From assembly GCF_000335475.2 (NCBI RefSeq), contig NZ_ANAH02000016.1:1-64000 (forward strand): a stretch of DNA of 64,000 nt. Reading direction: 5' to 3'. Positions 18,987-27,269 of this stretch are shown here, piece by piece. Below the pieces are notes generated by a model. That model was not told where the DNA came from and did not search any database. It saw only the letters and a program-made list of their open reading frames with translations. The first letter of the stretch is position 1, and the number at the start of each line of letters is the position of its first letter. The translations under genes were made by a program, and so were the position numbers. This DNA comes from Cystobacter fuscus DSM 2262 (GTDB lineage Bacteria > Myxococcota > Myxococcia > Myxococcales > Myxococcaceae).

Positions 18987-19140
18987 AGGAGATGCTCCTT
19001 CTCAGGATGGTTGAACTTCGGCCTCACATCCAGGCCAGCTCCAGGTGGAGCTGTCTCGATGCTTGGGCCGTATGTTACTGAATTTCCCACCTGGCGGGTT
19101 TAAATCTTCGTTAATGCTCCTGATACGTTCCTGGCAAGAG
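18987..19140 (-). promoter_or_regulatory. pqqA leader and likely promoter region
   Basis: The 154 bp between the pqqF stop and pqqA are noticeably AT-richer than the operon. They contain the near-perfect palindrome AGCTCCAGGTGGAGCT at 19037-19052 and a TAACAT sequence that could serve as a -10 element. The position suggests a pqqA-specific promoter independent of pqqF. No regulator site was recognised with confidence. Confidence 0.4.
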
Positions 19141-21609
19141 TCAGACCGCCGCATACCAGGACGCACCCGGGCAAGGCTCGGTTGCCAGCGCGGTCCAGCT
19201 GACCTGGCTGGCCAACAGCCGATGCGCCGCCTCGACCAGCGCCGGCCCATCCAGTTGACCGACCGATTCTCTCAATGTGTTGGAATAAGATTCTCTCAAT
19301 GTGTTGGAATAATCCGACGAATGGCCGGCCAATCTTCCTTGCCACTGCATCTCGAGTCGCTGCGCCAGCCCGAGGTTGCCGCCGTCGAGGCTGTCGGCCA
19401 GCGCCGCGCATTGCTCGCGCAGTCTTGTCCCCGGCCATTGAGTGAGGCGCTCGGGCAGGGCATCGAGGAATTCGGCGATATGCCCCCACAAGGCCGCACA
19501 GTCGCTGCCAGGGGACTGTACACCGAACAACAGTCCGGGGCGGCCGGCCAGCTGGCGGAATGTGCTGAACACCGCATAACCCAGCTGTAGCTCGGTTCGC
19601 AGGCGTTGGTAGAACGGTGTCTGGATCAACTGGGCGAGTGCGCGCCAGACGGCCTCGTCCTCGATCGACAGGCTCGGCGCCGGACACCACACCAGCAGTG
19701 CATGCTCGTCCGAACCGCAGTGCACCTGACTCCAGTTGGCTCGGTCGGGCAGTGTGGACAACGGGTGGAGATCGTTCGAGGCGCTGCCCGGCAAGTGCGC
19801 CGCCACGGCGTCGAGGGCGAGCCGGTCGGCATCGTCGAAGTTCAGTAGCAAACCATCCCAGCGTGCCTGCCGCCACAGCCGTTGCAGCGCTTCGGGGTGC
19901 AACTCGCCGCTGTCGTTGCGAGCCGGGCGGTGGTGGCCCAGGCCATGCTCGGGCCACTGGGCGAGCAGCTCGCGGATGGGTACCTGCTGGCGCGGGGGGG
20001 GGCTGGCCTGGCGCCAGCTCTCCGGTGCCGGGCGTTGCAGTAATTCCACGGCCTGTTCGAGGATCGCCGGGATCGGCTCGCGTACGCCGTACAGGCGCAA
20101 CTGCCAGTCCGGACCCAGGCGTGAGAATTCCAGTTGCACGCCAGCCTGGCGGGCTTCTTCGCCGAGCCGGCGCAGGCTGGCATCGAGCATGTGCCACAGC
20201 GCGGCGTGATGCCGACTGGCCAGGCGCCAGCGCAGGTGCACGGCGCCCTCCAAGCCGCGATTCGGTTCGGGCTCGCCCTGCTCCAGGGCCGCGATTCGCG
20301 GGCTGGCCTGGGTCGGCCGGTGCTGGCCGCGCAGGAAACGGTTGCGCGGCGGCAGGTGCCAGGGACCGAACGGCGGCAGCCGGGGCGGTTCGTCCAGCGC
20401 CTGGGCGCCGGGCGCGAGCAGTGCCTGGGGCGTGAAACGTTCGAGCAAGGCCCGCAGGGCCGGGACGGCTTCGTCCGGCAGTTCCGAAAGTTGTCCATGG
20501 GCCAGGCGCCGGGCCCACTCCAGCGCCCCCTCGGTCCGCGACTGGCGGCCGCGCAGCAGGCGATACTCCTCGCGCAGGGGCTCCCAACCGGCATGGGACT
20601 GGAAGTACTCCAGCCAGTCGAAGCACAGGGCCTGGGCCGCCGCCCGGGATTGCTGTCCGGCTTCGGTCAGCTGCACTTCGAAGTTGACCAGGGCCTGGTC
20701 GGCGTACTGGTAGAGCGGACTCAGCGACAGGCTCTGGGCCCAGCCCAGGCGTCGCAGTTCGGCCAGCAGCCCGCCGGGATGGGCGGAGCCGGCCCACAGT
20801 TCCAGGAAACGCAGCGCCTCGTCCGTGCCGGGCGGCAGGCCGTCGCAGGCGAACAGCAGGTTGAGCCGTCGCGGGTCGCTGGCCGGCGGCGCCTCGCCCG
20901 GGTTGCCCAGCAGCGTCTCCACGGGTGCATTGGCGCTGCGCGGGCCCGCGGCCAATGCGGCATCGGCGTCCCTGGCCAGCCCCGCGAGAATCCGCGGCGG
21001 CTGCGGCCCGACCAGTTGCAAGGTCATCTGCCCGGTGCGGTAGTAGCGCCGATGGAAGTCGTGCAGTGCCTGCTGGAACTCGGGGCTGGCCACCGGCAGG
21101 CTGTCGCGGTTGCCGGCATGGACGGCGCGCAGCGGATGGCGGGCCGAGACCCCGCCGGCCAGGCCGAACAGGTGCTGGGCCTGGGTATCGCGCGACCAGG
21201 CGATGAACTCGGCATGCAGCACTTCGCGCTCGCGTTGCTGGTCCTCGATGGCCAGTCGCGGCCGGGCCAGCATGTCGCACAGCCGATCCAGGCCCTCGCC
21301 GAACACCGCCTGGGGCAACTCGAAGAAATAGTCGGTGGTGCGTTCGCTGGTGCGCGCGTTGACCTGTCCACCATGGCGCTGGACGAAGGCCATCAGCCCT
21401 TGTTCGCGCGGGAAGCGCTCCGTGCCGAGGAACACCAGGTGCTCGAGGAAGTGCGCCAGCCCCGGCCACCGCGCGTCGACGTCGTGGCTGCCGGCCTCGA
21501 CCCTCAGCCATGCGGCGGCACGACGCAGGCGGGGCTCATGGCGCAGGCGCACGCGCAAGCCATGGGCGAGGACAAGGCTTTCGCAGCCCTGGTCGCTGGA
21601 TTCGGTCAT
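19141..21609 (-). CDS. pqqF: PqqF, M16-family zinc peptidase
   Basis: PqqF is an insulinase-like protease proposed to cut the crosslinked Glu-Tyr out of PqqA. The inverted zinc motif HFLEH lies about 55 residues from the start, followed by the downstream Glu region (REVLHAEFIAWS). With 822 residues from ATG 21609 the length fits the Pseudomonas protein. Near the C-terminus the peptide YSNTLRES is present twice in tandem because of an exact 24-bp DNA duplication (19265-19312). The upstream in-frame starts lie before the conserved region. pqqF follows the P450 genes by only 92 bp on the same strand. Confidence 0.93.
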   Translation of the reverse strand: MTESSDQGCESLVLAHGLRVRLRHEPRLRRAAAWLRVEAGSHDVDARWPGLAHFLEHLVFLGTERFPREQGLMAFVQRHGGQVNARTSERTTDYFFELPQAVFGEGLDRLCDMLARPRLAIEDQQREREVLHAEFIAWSRDTQAQHLFGLAGGVSARHPLRAVHAGNRDSLPVASPEFQQALHDFHRRYYRTGQMTLQLVGPQPPRILAGLARDADAALAAGPRSANAPVETLLGNPGEAPPASDPRRLNLLFACDGLPPGTDEALRFLELWAGSAHPGGLLAELRRLGWAQSLSLSPLYQYADQALVNFEVQLTEAGQQSRAAAQALCFDWLEYFQSHAGWEPLREEYRLLRGRQSRTEGALEWARRLAHGQLSELPDEAVPALRALLERFTPQALLAPGAQALDEPPRLPPFGPWHLPPRNRFLRGQHRPTQASPRIAALEQGEPEPNRGLEGAVHLRWRLASRHHAALWHMLDASLRRLGEEARQAGVQLEFSRLGPDWQLRLYGVREPIPAILEQAVELLQRPAPESWRQASPPPRQQVPIRELLAQWPEHGLGHHRPARNDSGELHPEALQRLWRQARWDGLLLNFDDADRLALDAVAAHLPGSASNDLHPLSTLPDRANWSQVHCGSDEHALLVWCPAPSLSIEDEAVWRALAQLIQTPFYQRLRTELQLGYAVFSTFRQLAGRPGLLFGVQSPGSDCAALWGHIAEFLDALPERLTQWPGTRLREQCAALADSLDGGNLGLAQRLEMQWQGRLAGHSSDYSNTLRESYSNTLRESVGQLDGPALVEAAHRLLASQVSWTALATEPCPGASWYAAV
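19265..19312. repeat. 24-bp tandem duplication inside pqqF
   Basis: GATTCTCTCAATGTGTTGGA plus ATAA occurs twice in perfect tandem (19265-19288 and 19289-19312). It keeps the reading frame and doubles the peptide YSNTLRES near the PqqF C-terminus. Confidence 0.95.
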
Positions 21610-21701
21610 GGGGGTTCCCGGGAGAAATGGATCGTCACCGGGAGATGCTAGCGGATCCGGCGCCCCCGTGCCGGGCGTCCGCATCGCCATCTGCCGTGCG
21701 C

Positions 21702-22952
21702 TCAGGAGCGGGCGATCAACTGCACCTCGAGCGTCTCCATCTTGCGGAGGACCGGATGGGGACCGAACGTGGGCGGCTTGACGAGCTTCATGTCGGGGAA
21801 GCGCTTGAGCAGGGTGTCCACGGCGATCCGCCCCTCGAGCCGCGCCAGGTGGACGCCGAGGCAGAAGTGCATCCCGTTGCCGAACGCGACGGTCGCGGTG
21901 GTGCTGCGGCGCACGTCGAACGTCTCGGGATTGGGGAACGCGGCCTCGTCATGCATCGCGCTGTTGATCATGAGGAACAACCGCTGCCCCTTCTTGATCT
22001 TCACGCCGCCGAACTCCACGTCCTCGCGCGCGTAGCGGGTGAGGCCCAGCTTGCCGAAGTTGTCGAAGCGCAGCACCTCCTCGAGGGTGTTCTTGACGAG
22101 CTCGGGCTCGGCCTTGAGCTGGGCGAACAGCTCGGGCCGCCGCAGGATGTTGGACAGGGTGAAGCCGATGAGGTGCACCGTGGTCTCGAAGCCCCCCACG
22201 ATGAGCGAGGCCACCAGCGACAGCAGCTCCGAGGTGCTCAGCTTGTCACCCTGCTCCTCGGTCTGGATGAGGGTGGTGAGGATGTCGTTCTCCACGGGGT
22301 TGCGGCGCCGCTCCTCGATCGTCTCGCGCAGCAGTGCGATGCCCTCGCGGATGTCCTTGCGCACCGCCACCAACTCCTCGGGAGGAATCAGGCTGGGGAG
22401 GATGCTCTTGATCGACGCCTCGGTGAAGCGCTGGAAGAGCACCTCGCGCCCCTTGGGAATCTTCAGCAGGGAGCTCATGACCCGCGCGGGAATGGGGTCC
22501 GCGATGTCGCTCACCAGGTTGACCGTTCCCTTGGCCTCCGCGGCGTCGAGCAGCTCATCCACGATCGCCTGGATCTCCGGCCGCAGCCACTCGACGGCAC
22601 GGGGGGTGAACGCTGGACTGACGAGCCTGCGCACCCGGGCATGGTCCGCGTCGGACAGCGCGAAGAGGTTCGACTTGTTGAGTTCGTCCCGCTCCGGAAT
22701 CAGCGCCGCGGTCCCCAGGGTGCTGGCGAGCTCCCAATCAGCGGGGTTGGTCGAGAAGCGTTTGTTGTCACGCAGCGCGGCGATGACATCCTCGTAGCGG
22801 GTGACGATCCAACCATGGCCCTGATCCCAGTACGAGATGGGCGCCTGGGTCCGCAGATCCTTGAACATGGGGTACGGATTGACGTCGAAGCCGGGGGCAT
22901 TCGGGTTGAAGGGACAGGACTTCGTCTCGGACTTCGTCTGCTCTTGCGACAT
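21702..22952 (-). CDS. Cytochrome P450 (first of a tandem pair)
   Basis: The 416-residue soluble bacterial P450 starts at ATG 22952 (MSQEQTKSETKSCPF). The I-helix oxygen-activation motif is GGFETT, the K-helix ExxR is EEVLR, and the haem loop is FGNGMHFCLGVHLAR with the thiolate Cys. The C-terminus ends just upstream of pqqF. The 25-bp gap to the upstream P450 suggests co-transcription. Such CYP107-like enzymes oxidise small lipids or secondary metabolites; the substrate is unknown. The open frame extends upstream into the other P450 but without conservation. Confidence 0.93.
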   Translation of the reverse strand: MSQEQTKSETKSCPFNPNAPGFDVNPYPMFKDLRTQAPISYWDQGHGWIVTRYEDVIAALRDNKRFSTNPADWELASTLGTAALIPERDELNKSNLFALSDADHARVRRLVSPAFTPRAVEWLRPEIQAIVDELLDAAEAKGTVNLVSDIADPIPARVMSSLLKIPKGREVLFQRFTEASIKSILPSLIPPEELVAVRKDIREGIALLRETIEERRRNPVENDILTTLIQTEEQGDKLSTSELLSLVASLIVGGFETTVHLIGFTLSNILRRPELFAQLKAEPELVKNTLEEVLRFDNFGKLGLTRYAREDVEFGGVKIKKGQRLFLMINSAMHDEAAFPNPETFDVRRSTTATVAFGNGMHFCLGVHLARLEGRIAVDTLLKRFPDMKLVKPPTFGPHPVLRKMETLEVQLIARS

Positions 22953-22977
22953 GGACAGCCTCCTATGGGTTTTCGGT

Positions 22978-24393
22978 TCAGAAGAGCACCGGGATGTGCT
23001 TGAAGCCGCGCATGGCGGCCCCCACGCCCAGGCGGAGCGAATCGGCGCTCTCGGCCAGCCGCAACTTCGGGAAGCGCCGGAACAGGGTCTCGAAGGCAAT
23101 CTGTGCCTCGAGCCGGGCCAGCGGGGCCCCGATGCACACGTGGATGCCCTTGCCGAAGGCGATGTTCCGGTGGGCATCGGGCCGCGAGATGTCATACGCG
23201 TCCGGATTCTCGAAGCGCTGGGGATCCCAGTTCGCCGAGGCGAGTCCCACCGACAGCTTCGAGCCCTTGGGAATGTGGACACCGCCCAGCTCCAGGTCCT
23301 CCTTGACGATGCGCGGGCTCCCCAGGAAGTCCACCGGCCCCCAGTAGCGCAGCGTCTCCTCCACCATCCCCTTGGCCATGCCAGCGGGGTCCGCGAGGAA
23401 GCGGGCGTGCTGCTCGGGATGCTTCAGCAGCGCGACGACCCCATTGCCCAGCAGGTTCACCGTCGTGATGTGGCCGGCGATGAAGAGGATGAACACCATC
23501 GACAGCAGCTCCTGCGAGCTGAGCCTGTCGCCATCCTCCTGGGCGTGCACCATCTGGCTGATCATGTCCTCGGTGGGCTCGCGCCGCTTGCGCTCGAACA
23601 AGCCCTCCAGGTAGCGCGTGAAGTCCATCATTCCGGCCCGCGCCGCCTGGTTGGTCATGTACTGCTGGGGATCCGACTGGAGGAACCGCTCCGCCCAAAC
23701 ATGCACCTGGGGTTGGTCCTCCACCGGGATGCCGAGCAGGTCGCTGATGACCTGGACCGGCAGCGGGTAGGCGAAGGCCTCGACGAACTCCATCCGGCGC
23801 TCCGGTGCCGTCTCGCCCCGCTCGGCCGCGGCCCGCTCGGCCTTGTCGAGCAGCTCATCCACGAGCCGCTGGATGCGGGGCTTGAGGGCATCCATGGCCC
23901 GTGCGGTGAAGTTCGGCTGCACCAGCTTGCGCAGCCGCGTGTGATCCGGGGGATCCAGCATGATGAGGCTGTGGGCGATGGGGCGGAACTCCTCGGGCAT
24001 GGCGGCCACCGCGCGCTCGCTCTGCGCCGGCGTCATTCCCGTGCGGAAGTCGGAGGCGATCCGCTCGTCGAGCAGCGCCTCCGTCACCTCGTCGTACCGG
24101 GTCACGAAGAGCCACTCATCTCCCGAGGCTCCCTGGGCCTGGTGCTCCGGCGCGCCCGCCGCCCGGGCCTTCTCCGTGAGGTTGGAGCCGAAGGAGACGC
24201 GCACGACGGGGCCCTGGGCCCGCAGGCCAGAGTAGATGGCGTGGGCACCGGCCAGGAACTCTGGATTCGCCCTGTCCAGCTTCACCGTGGGGGGCGCGAC
24301 GGGCGCCTCGTTCGGGGTCGTCTTCGCTCCGAGGCTTGGGCTCGTGTGGGGCGCCGTCTCGCGCTCCTGTGCGTCGGGGGGGGTCGTCGCCAT
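22978..24393 (-). CDS. Cytochrome P450 (second of a tandem pair)
   Basis: This P450 has 471 residues, somewhat long because of a 40-residue Pro/Thr-rich start and an insert near residue 75. Motifs are AGHITT in the I helix, EETLR in the K helix, and FGKGIHVCIGAPLAR around the haem Cys. ATG 24393 follows GAGAGG; a GTG at 24405 is possible. It is divergent from the MarR gene 182 bp away, which is the obvious candidate regulator of the P450 pair. Confidence 0.93.
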   Translation of the reverse strand: MATTPPDAQERETAPHTSPSLGAKTTPNEAPVAPPTVKLDRANPEFLAGAHAIYSGLRAQGPVVRVSFGSNLTEKARAAGAPEHQAQGASGDEWLFVTRYDEVTEALLDERIASDFRTGMTPAQSERAVAAMPEEFRPIAHSLIMLDPPDHTRLRKLVQPNFTARAMDALKPRIQRLVDELLDKAERAAAERGETAPERRMEFVEAFAYPLPVQVISDLLGIPVEDQPQVHVWAERFLQSDPQQYMTNQAARAGMMDFTRYLEGLFERKRREPTEDMISQMVHAQEDGDRLSSQELLSMVFILFIAGHITTVNLLGNGVVALLKHPEQHARFLADPAGMAKGMVEETLRYWGPVDFLGSPRIVKEDLELGGVHIPKGSKLSVGLASANWDPQRFENPDAYDISRPDAHRNIAFGKGIHVCIGAPLARLEAQIAFETLFRRFPKLRLAESADSLRLGVGAAMRGFKHIPVLF

Positions 24394-24513
24394 GTGTCCT
24401 CTCACGTCGGGCCACCGGGCCCAAAGTCGTTAGCCTGGGAAAACATATCTGAAGCAAAGGAATTGGCAATACCCATGCCCCCCTGGGTACGCGTTGACGG
24501 AGTGGTTCAGTTC

Positions 24514-24531
24514 ACGTTCAATTTTTGACGT
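24514..24531. promoter_or_regulatory. Candidate MarR operator
   Basis: ACGTTCAATTTTTGACGT is an imperfect dyad (ACGTTCAA / TTTGACGT) in the gap between the P450 pair and the divergent MarR gene. MarR proteins usually bind 16-20 bp dyads in exactly this setting. It overlaps a stretch much richer in A+T than the surroundings. Confidence 0.35.
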
Positions 24532-24574
24532 AAACGACATGGATGAGATTGTCCGCGGCAGAGGATCAGGAGCG

Positions 24575-25123
24575 ATGACTCGGAGCGACCCCCCCATCGA
24601 GCACGCGGAGCGCGCTCTGCTGCTGATGTCCCGCCTCCACCGCTGGGCCGCCACGCGCGTGCAGGCGAACCAACTGAGCGGGGAGTTGAGTCTGCGTCAG
24701 CTCACCCTGCTCTACGCCATCCGGCAGGGAGTCTCCTCTCCCAGGCTCCTGGCGCGGCGGCTGCTGGTCACCCCCGCCGTCATCACCGGACTGCTCGACC
24801 GCCTGGAGCGGCAGGGCTACGTGCGACGCGAGGCCGAGCCCGATGACCGGCGGCGGCTGCGCACGGTGCTGACGGAGGCTGGACTGGCGGTGAGCCAACA
24901 GGTCCGGCAGGCGGTGACCGGTGACCTGGCCGCCCAGTTCGCGAGCGCCTCCCCGGCGGAGCTGAAGGAACTGGGCCGCGCGCTGGATCTCGTGGAGCGT
25001 GCGATCGGCGCGCTGGAGCAACGCACGCCCTCTCCCCCGGAGGGAGGGCTGGAGGACGAGGAGGTGCGCTCCGCCCGGCCGAGACGTGTGCCGCCCGCGA
25101 GCGGCGGCCAAAAAAAGAAGTGA
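24575..25123 (+). CDS. MarR-family transcriptional regulator
   Basis: The winged-helix core reads LSLRQLTLLYAIRQG...LARRLLVTPAVITGLLDRLERQGYVRREAEPDDRRRLRTVLTEAG, with the DxRRxxxxLT wing characteristic of the family. ATG 24575 has AGGAG five bases upstream; an ATG at 24539 lacks a ribosome site. The 182-residue protein ends in a basic, Pro-rich tail. It likely represses or senses a ligand for the divergent P450 genes. Confidence 0.9.
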   Translation: MTRSDPPIEHAERALLLMSRLHRWAATRVQANQLSGELSLRQLTLLYAIRQGVSSPRLLARRLLVTPAVITGLLDRLERQGYVRREAEPDDRRRLRTVLTEAGLAVSQQVRQAVTGDLAAQFASASPAELKELGRALDLVERAIGALEQRTPSPPEGGLEDEEVRSARPRRVPPASGGQKKK

Positions 25124-25173
25124 TACGGGCGAAAGCCCGACGTGCCTTGAGCCATTGCCGGGGAAGGTGTCGG

Positions 25174-25219
25174 GGAAGGTGTCAAAGGACTCGTACCAGC
25201 GAGTTCTTTGACACCTTCC
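25174..25219. repeat. REP-like long hairpin between convergent genes
   Basis: GGAAGGTGTCAAAGGACTCG and CGAGTTCTTTGACACCTTCC pair across the loop TACCAG to make a roughly 20-bp stem with one G-T wobble. Both arms are the RAYT end sequences (GGTGTCAAAGGACTC and GAGTTCTTTGACACC), here brought together without the gene. A partial repeat GGGGAAGGTGTC precedes it. Because it sits between the convergent MarR and GST genes it may also act as a bidirectional terminator. Confidence 0.85.
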
Positions 25220-25234
25220 GCCGGCCTTCCGCCG

Positions 25235-25888
25235 CTAGCCGAGCGCGATCATGTCGGGCCGGTTGCGGTGCTGATCGGCCCAGCGGCGGAGCTCCGAGGG
25301 CAAGCGCCAACCGAGCGAGACCATCTGCGCGAGCACGGGGTACTTGGGCGCACGCTGGGGCAAGGTGGCGAGCCAGTGCTCCGCGGTGACGAGCCACATG
25401 TCCGCCGCCGACCAGCCACTCCGGGCGATGGTGGGGCGCGAGAGCACCGAGACGCGCTGGCCCAGTGCGTCCAGCGCGCGCTGGACGCGCTCCATCGCCT
25501 CGGTCTTCACGGCACTCCAGGCCTCGGAGGAGTGAAGCGCGTAGTACCGGGCGCCGAGATCGGCGACCGTGCCCAGGGCGACGTCGACGAGCGAGGCGAC
25601 CTCGAAGACGGCGAGCGCATCATCGGGCTCCGAAGGCCAGAGCCTCGGAGCCGAGGGGTAGGCCCGATCGAGGTAGTGGGAGATCGCGGTCGAGTCCCCG
25701 AGGACACGCCCATCCTCCTCGACGAGGACGGGGGTCGTCTTGAGCGGGGAGAGGCGGCGCGACTCCTCGAGGAACTCCGGGTGGGCACGCACGTGACGCA
25801 GTTCGACGGTGAGCCCCTTGTGCGCGAGTGCGAGGCGGGTACGGCGGGCGAAGGGTGAGGTCTGGATGTGGAAGAGGATGCGCATCAT
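25235..25888 (-). CDS. Glutathione S-transferase family protein
   Basis: The 217-residue protein has a thioredoxin-like N-terminal domain (MRILFHIQTSPFARRTRLALAHKG) with the SPFARR active-site region. The cis-Pro motif is TTPVLVEEDG and the glutathione gamma-Glu site is GDSTAISHYLD. A helical C-terminal domain follows. Family members conjugate or reduce small electrophiles in the cytosol; the specific substrate is unknown. It converges with the MarR gene across the REP hairpin. Confidence 0.88.
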   Translation of the reverse strand: MMRILFHIQTSPFARRTRLALAHKGLTVELRHVRAHPEFLEESRRLSPLKTTPVLVEEDGRVLGDSTAISHYLDRAYPSAPRLWPSEPDDALAVFEVASLVDVALGTVADLGARYYALHSSEAWSAVKTEAMERVQRALDALGQRVSVLSRPTIARSGWSAADMWLVTAEHWLATLPQRAPKYPVLAQMVSLGWRLPSELRRWADQHRNRPDMIALG

Positions 25889-25978
25889 CAGCGAACGGCC
25901 GGAGAGGGTCCCAGGTGCGCGGGAGGTAGGCCCGATAGCGCGCGAGCGCCTCCGAGGTGTTTACCCGGAAAGGGAGCC

Positions 25979-25997
25979 GGTGCGAAAGACTCGCACC
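25979..25997 (-). terminator. Hairpin downstream of the H1-tailed protein gene
   Basis: GGTGCGA-AAGAC-TCGCACC forms a 7-bp stem 18 bp beyond the stop of the gene at 26015-26584. There is no clear U tract, so termination is only a possibility. Confidence 0.35.
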
Positions 25998-26014
25998 CGG
26001 AGCGGAACCAGGTG

Positions 26015-26584
26015 CTACCTGCCCCGGGAGCGCCCGCCGCCACGGCTGGTGCCACGCCGCTCGGGATTCTGCCTCGTGCCGCCCCGTTGCGAGCCCTGCC
26101 CCTTCGTCGTGCGTGCGGCCTCGCTCCGAGGGGCCCGGTGCTCGCCGCTCGCCACGGGGCTCTTGCGGGTCGCCCGGCGCGGCGTGGCCTTCCGGGCCGT
26201 CGTCTTCTCGGCGGTGGCCTTCTTCGCCGTGGCCCGGGCCTGCTCGGCCAGCTTGCGGTGATGGCGCGAGGGCCCCAGCTTCTCGCCCGTCTCCAGGTCC
26301 ACCGTCTCGCGGGCGATGAGCTTGTTGAAGTTGCTGCGGTGCCCATGCGCATGCGCCGAGTACACGAGCGCCAGCTTGTGCTTCTCGAAGGTGTCGAAGA
26401 ACTCGTCCCAGGAGATGGGCTCCAGCGTCCCCCGGCCCGAGTAGCCCGGGAAGTCGATCCGCAGGATGCCCGTTTCGTCACCCTTGCCCGTCCCCGTCAC
26501 CATCGACGGCCGGCCACAGCGAGCATCCGCCCACTGGCGGATCTCCTCATGGTCGATCGTCACCCGAGAACTCTTCGTTGCCAT
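26015..26584 (-). CDS. Unknown conserved protein with histone-H1-like basic tail
   Basis: The 189-residue product has a folded N-terminal half (VTIDHEEIRQWADARCG...LRIDFPGYSGRGTLEPISWDEFFDTFEK) and a basic C-terminal half rich in Ala/Lys/Arg/Thr (KKATAEKTTARKATPRRATRKS), ending GGGRSRGR. Such tails bind DNA or RNA without sequence preference, so nucleoid association is a reasonable guess. I believe similar domains occur in other myxobacteria, but no function is known to me. ATG 26584 fits the start of the conserved domain; upstream in-frame codons do not. Confidence 0.7.
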   Translation of the reverse strand: MATKSSRVTIDHEEIRQWADARCGRPSMVTGTGKGDETGILRIDFPGYSGRGTLEPISWDEFFDTFEKHKLALVYSAHAHGHRSNFNKLIARETVDLETGEKLGPSRHHRKLAEQARATAKKATAEKTTARKATPRRATRKSPVASGEHRAPRSEAARTTKGQGSQRGGTRQNPERRGTSRGGGRSRGR

Positions 26585-26696
26585 GGCGCACCCCCTGTGC
26601 ATGAGCGCCGCGTCCGACAGCGGCCCTCTCAGCAAGGGTGCACCTCGTCGGCTCCGGGGACTACCCGTGTGGCCTCGATGCAACCCCTTGGGGCCG

Positions 26697-26944
26697 TCAG
26701 TCCCTGGCGTTGCCTCGGAGCCCAGGCGAGGGGAGGGATGCTCCATGGCGGGCCAGGCCCTCCGGCGTGTTCACGCTCACTACCGAGCGCGGCTCCGCGT
26801 CCACCGCGCGCAGGGAGTCCTCGGGCATCCGCCTCGCCCGGCAGCGAGAGACCAGGCTCTGCAGCGAGGGCTCCTCGGCTCTCAGGGCCTCTCCCCACGG
26901 GCCCGCGAGCGCCTTGCGGTAGAGCGCCAGCAGCGGCTCCACCC
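26697..26944 (-). pseudogene. Truncated molybdenum-cofactor guanylyltransferase-like remnant
   Basis: Only the last 80 residues survive: EPLLALYRKALAGPW...LQSLVSRCRARRM...VNTPEGLARHG. The order EPLxALYR then VNTPExLxxHG is the C-terminal pattern of MobA-type nucleotidyltransferases. The N-terminal nucleotide-binding part is missing; at 26944/26945 the sequence changes abruptly into the 3' part of a RAYT element. The rest of the gene is not seen elsewhere in the window. Confidence 0.6.
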
Positions 26945-27162
26945 GCCCGAGCAGCTCAAGCGCAGTGCTCGGCCGTTGGGGCATGCCTCCACGCACCGGG
27001 CCTTGAAGGAGTTGCGCGAGCAGTACCGCTCTTTCGTCGTGGCGTTCCAAGAGGCGGCGGCTCGGTGGCGGCGGGGAGACTTCTCGGTGAGCTTCCCTCT
27101 CCACTCCTTCCCGCCGCGCGTCGTGCCGGATCGCGTCGCTCGAGTTCTTTGACACCCTCTCC
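26945..27162 (+). mobile_element. RAYT element, 3' fragment
   Basis: The DNA matches 1328-1540 closely. It encodes the transposase C-terminus (LKELREQYRSF...FPPRVVPDRVARVL) to stop 27152, followed by the element right end GAGTTCTTTGACACC at 27142-27156. No 5' half is present. It abuts the mobA-like remnant and marks the left edge of the toxin island. Confidence 0.8.
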
Positions 27163-27269
27163 GACAACCCCATGCGTCCTGGGAAATGGAGCTTGCCTCC
27201 TTTCCCCATGGTGGGGACAATCACCAACTCACGTTCCTGGGGTGCTCCGAGGGGCAGGAGGATCCGGTC

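Noticed and set aside
19100-21511. 803-codon minus-strand frame overlapping pqqF
   Set aside because: It overlaps the PqqF frame by a one-base offset on the same strand and is an Arg/Pro/Gly-rich shadow.
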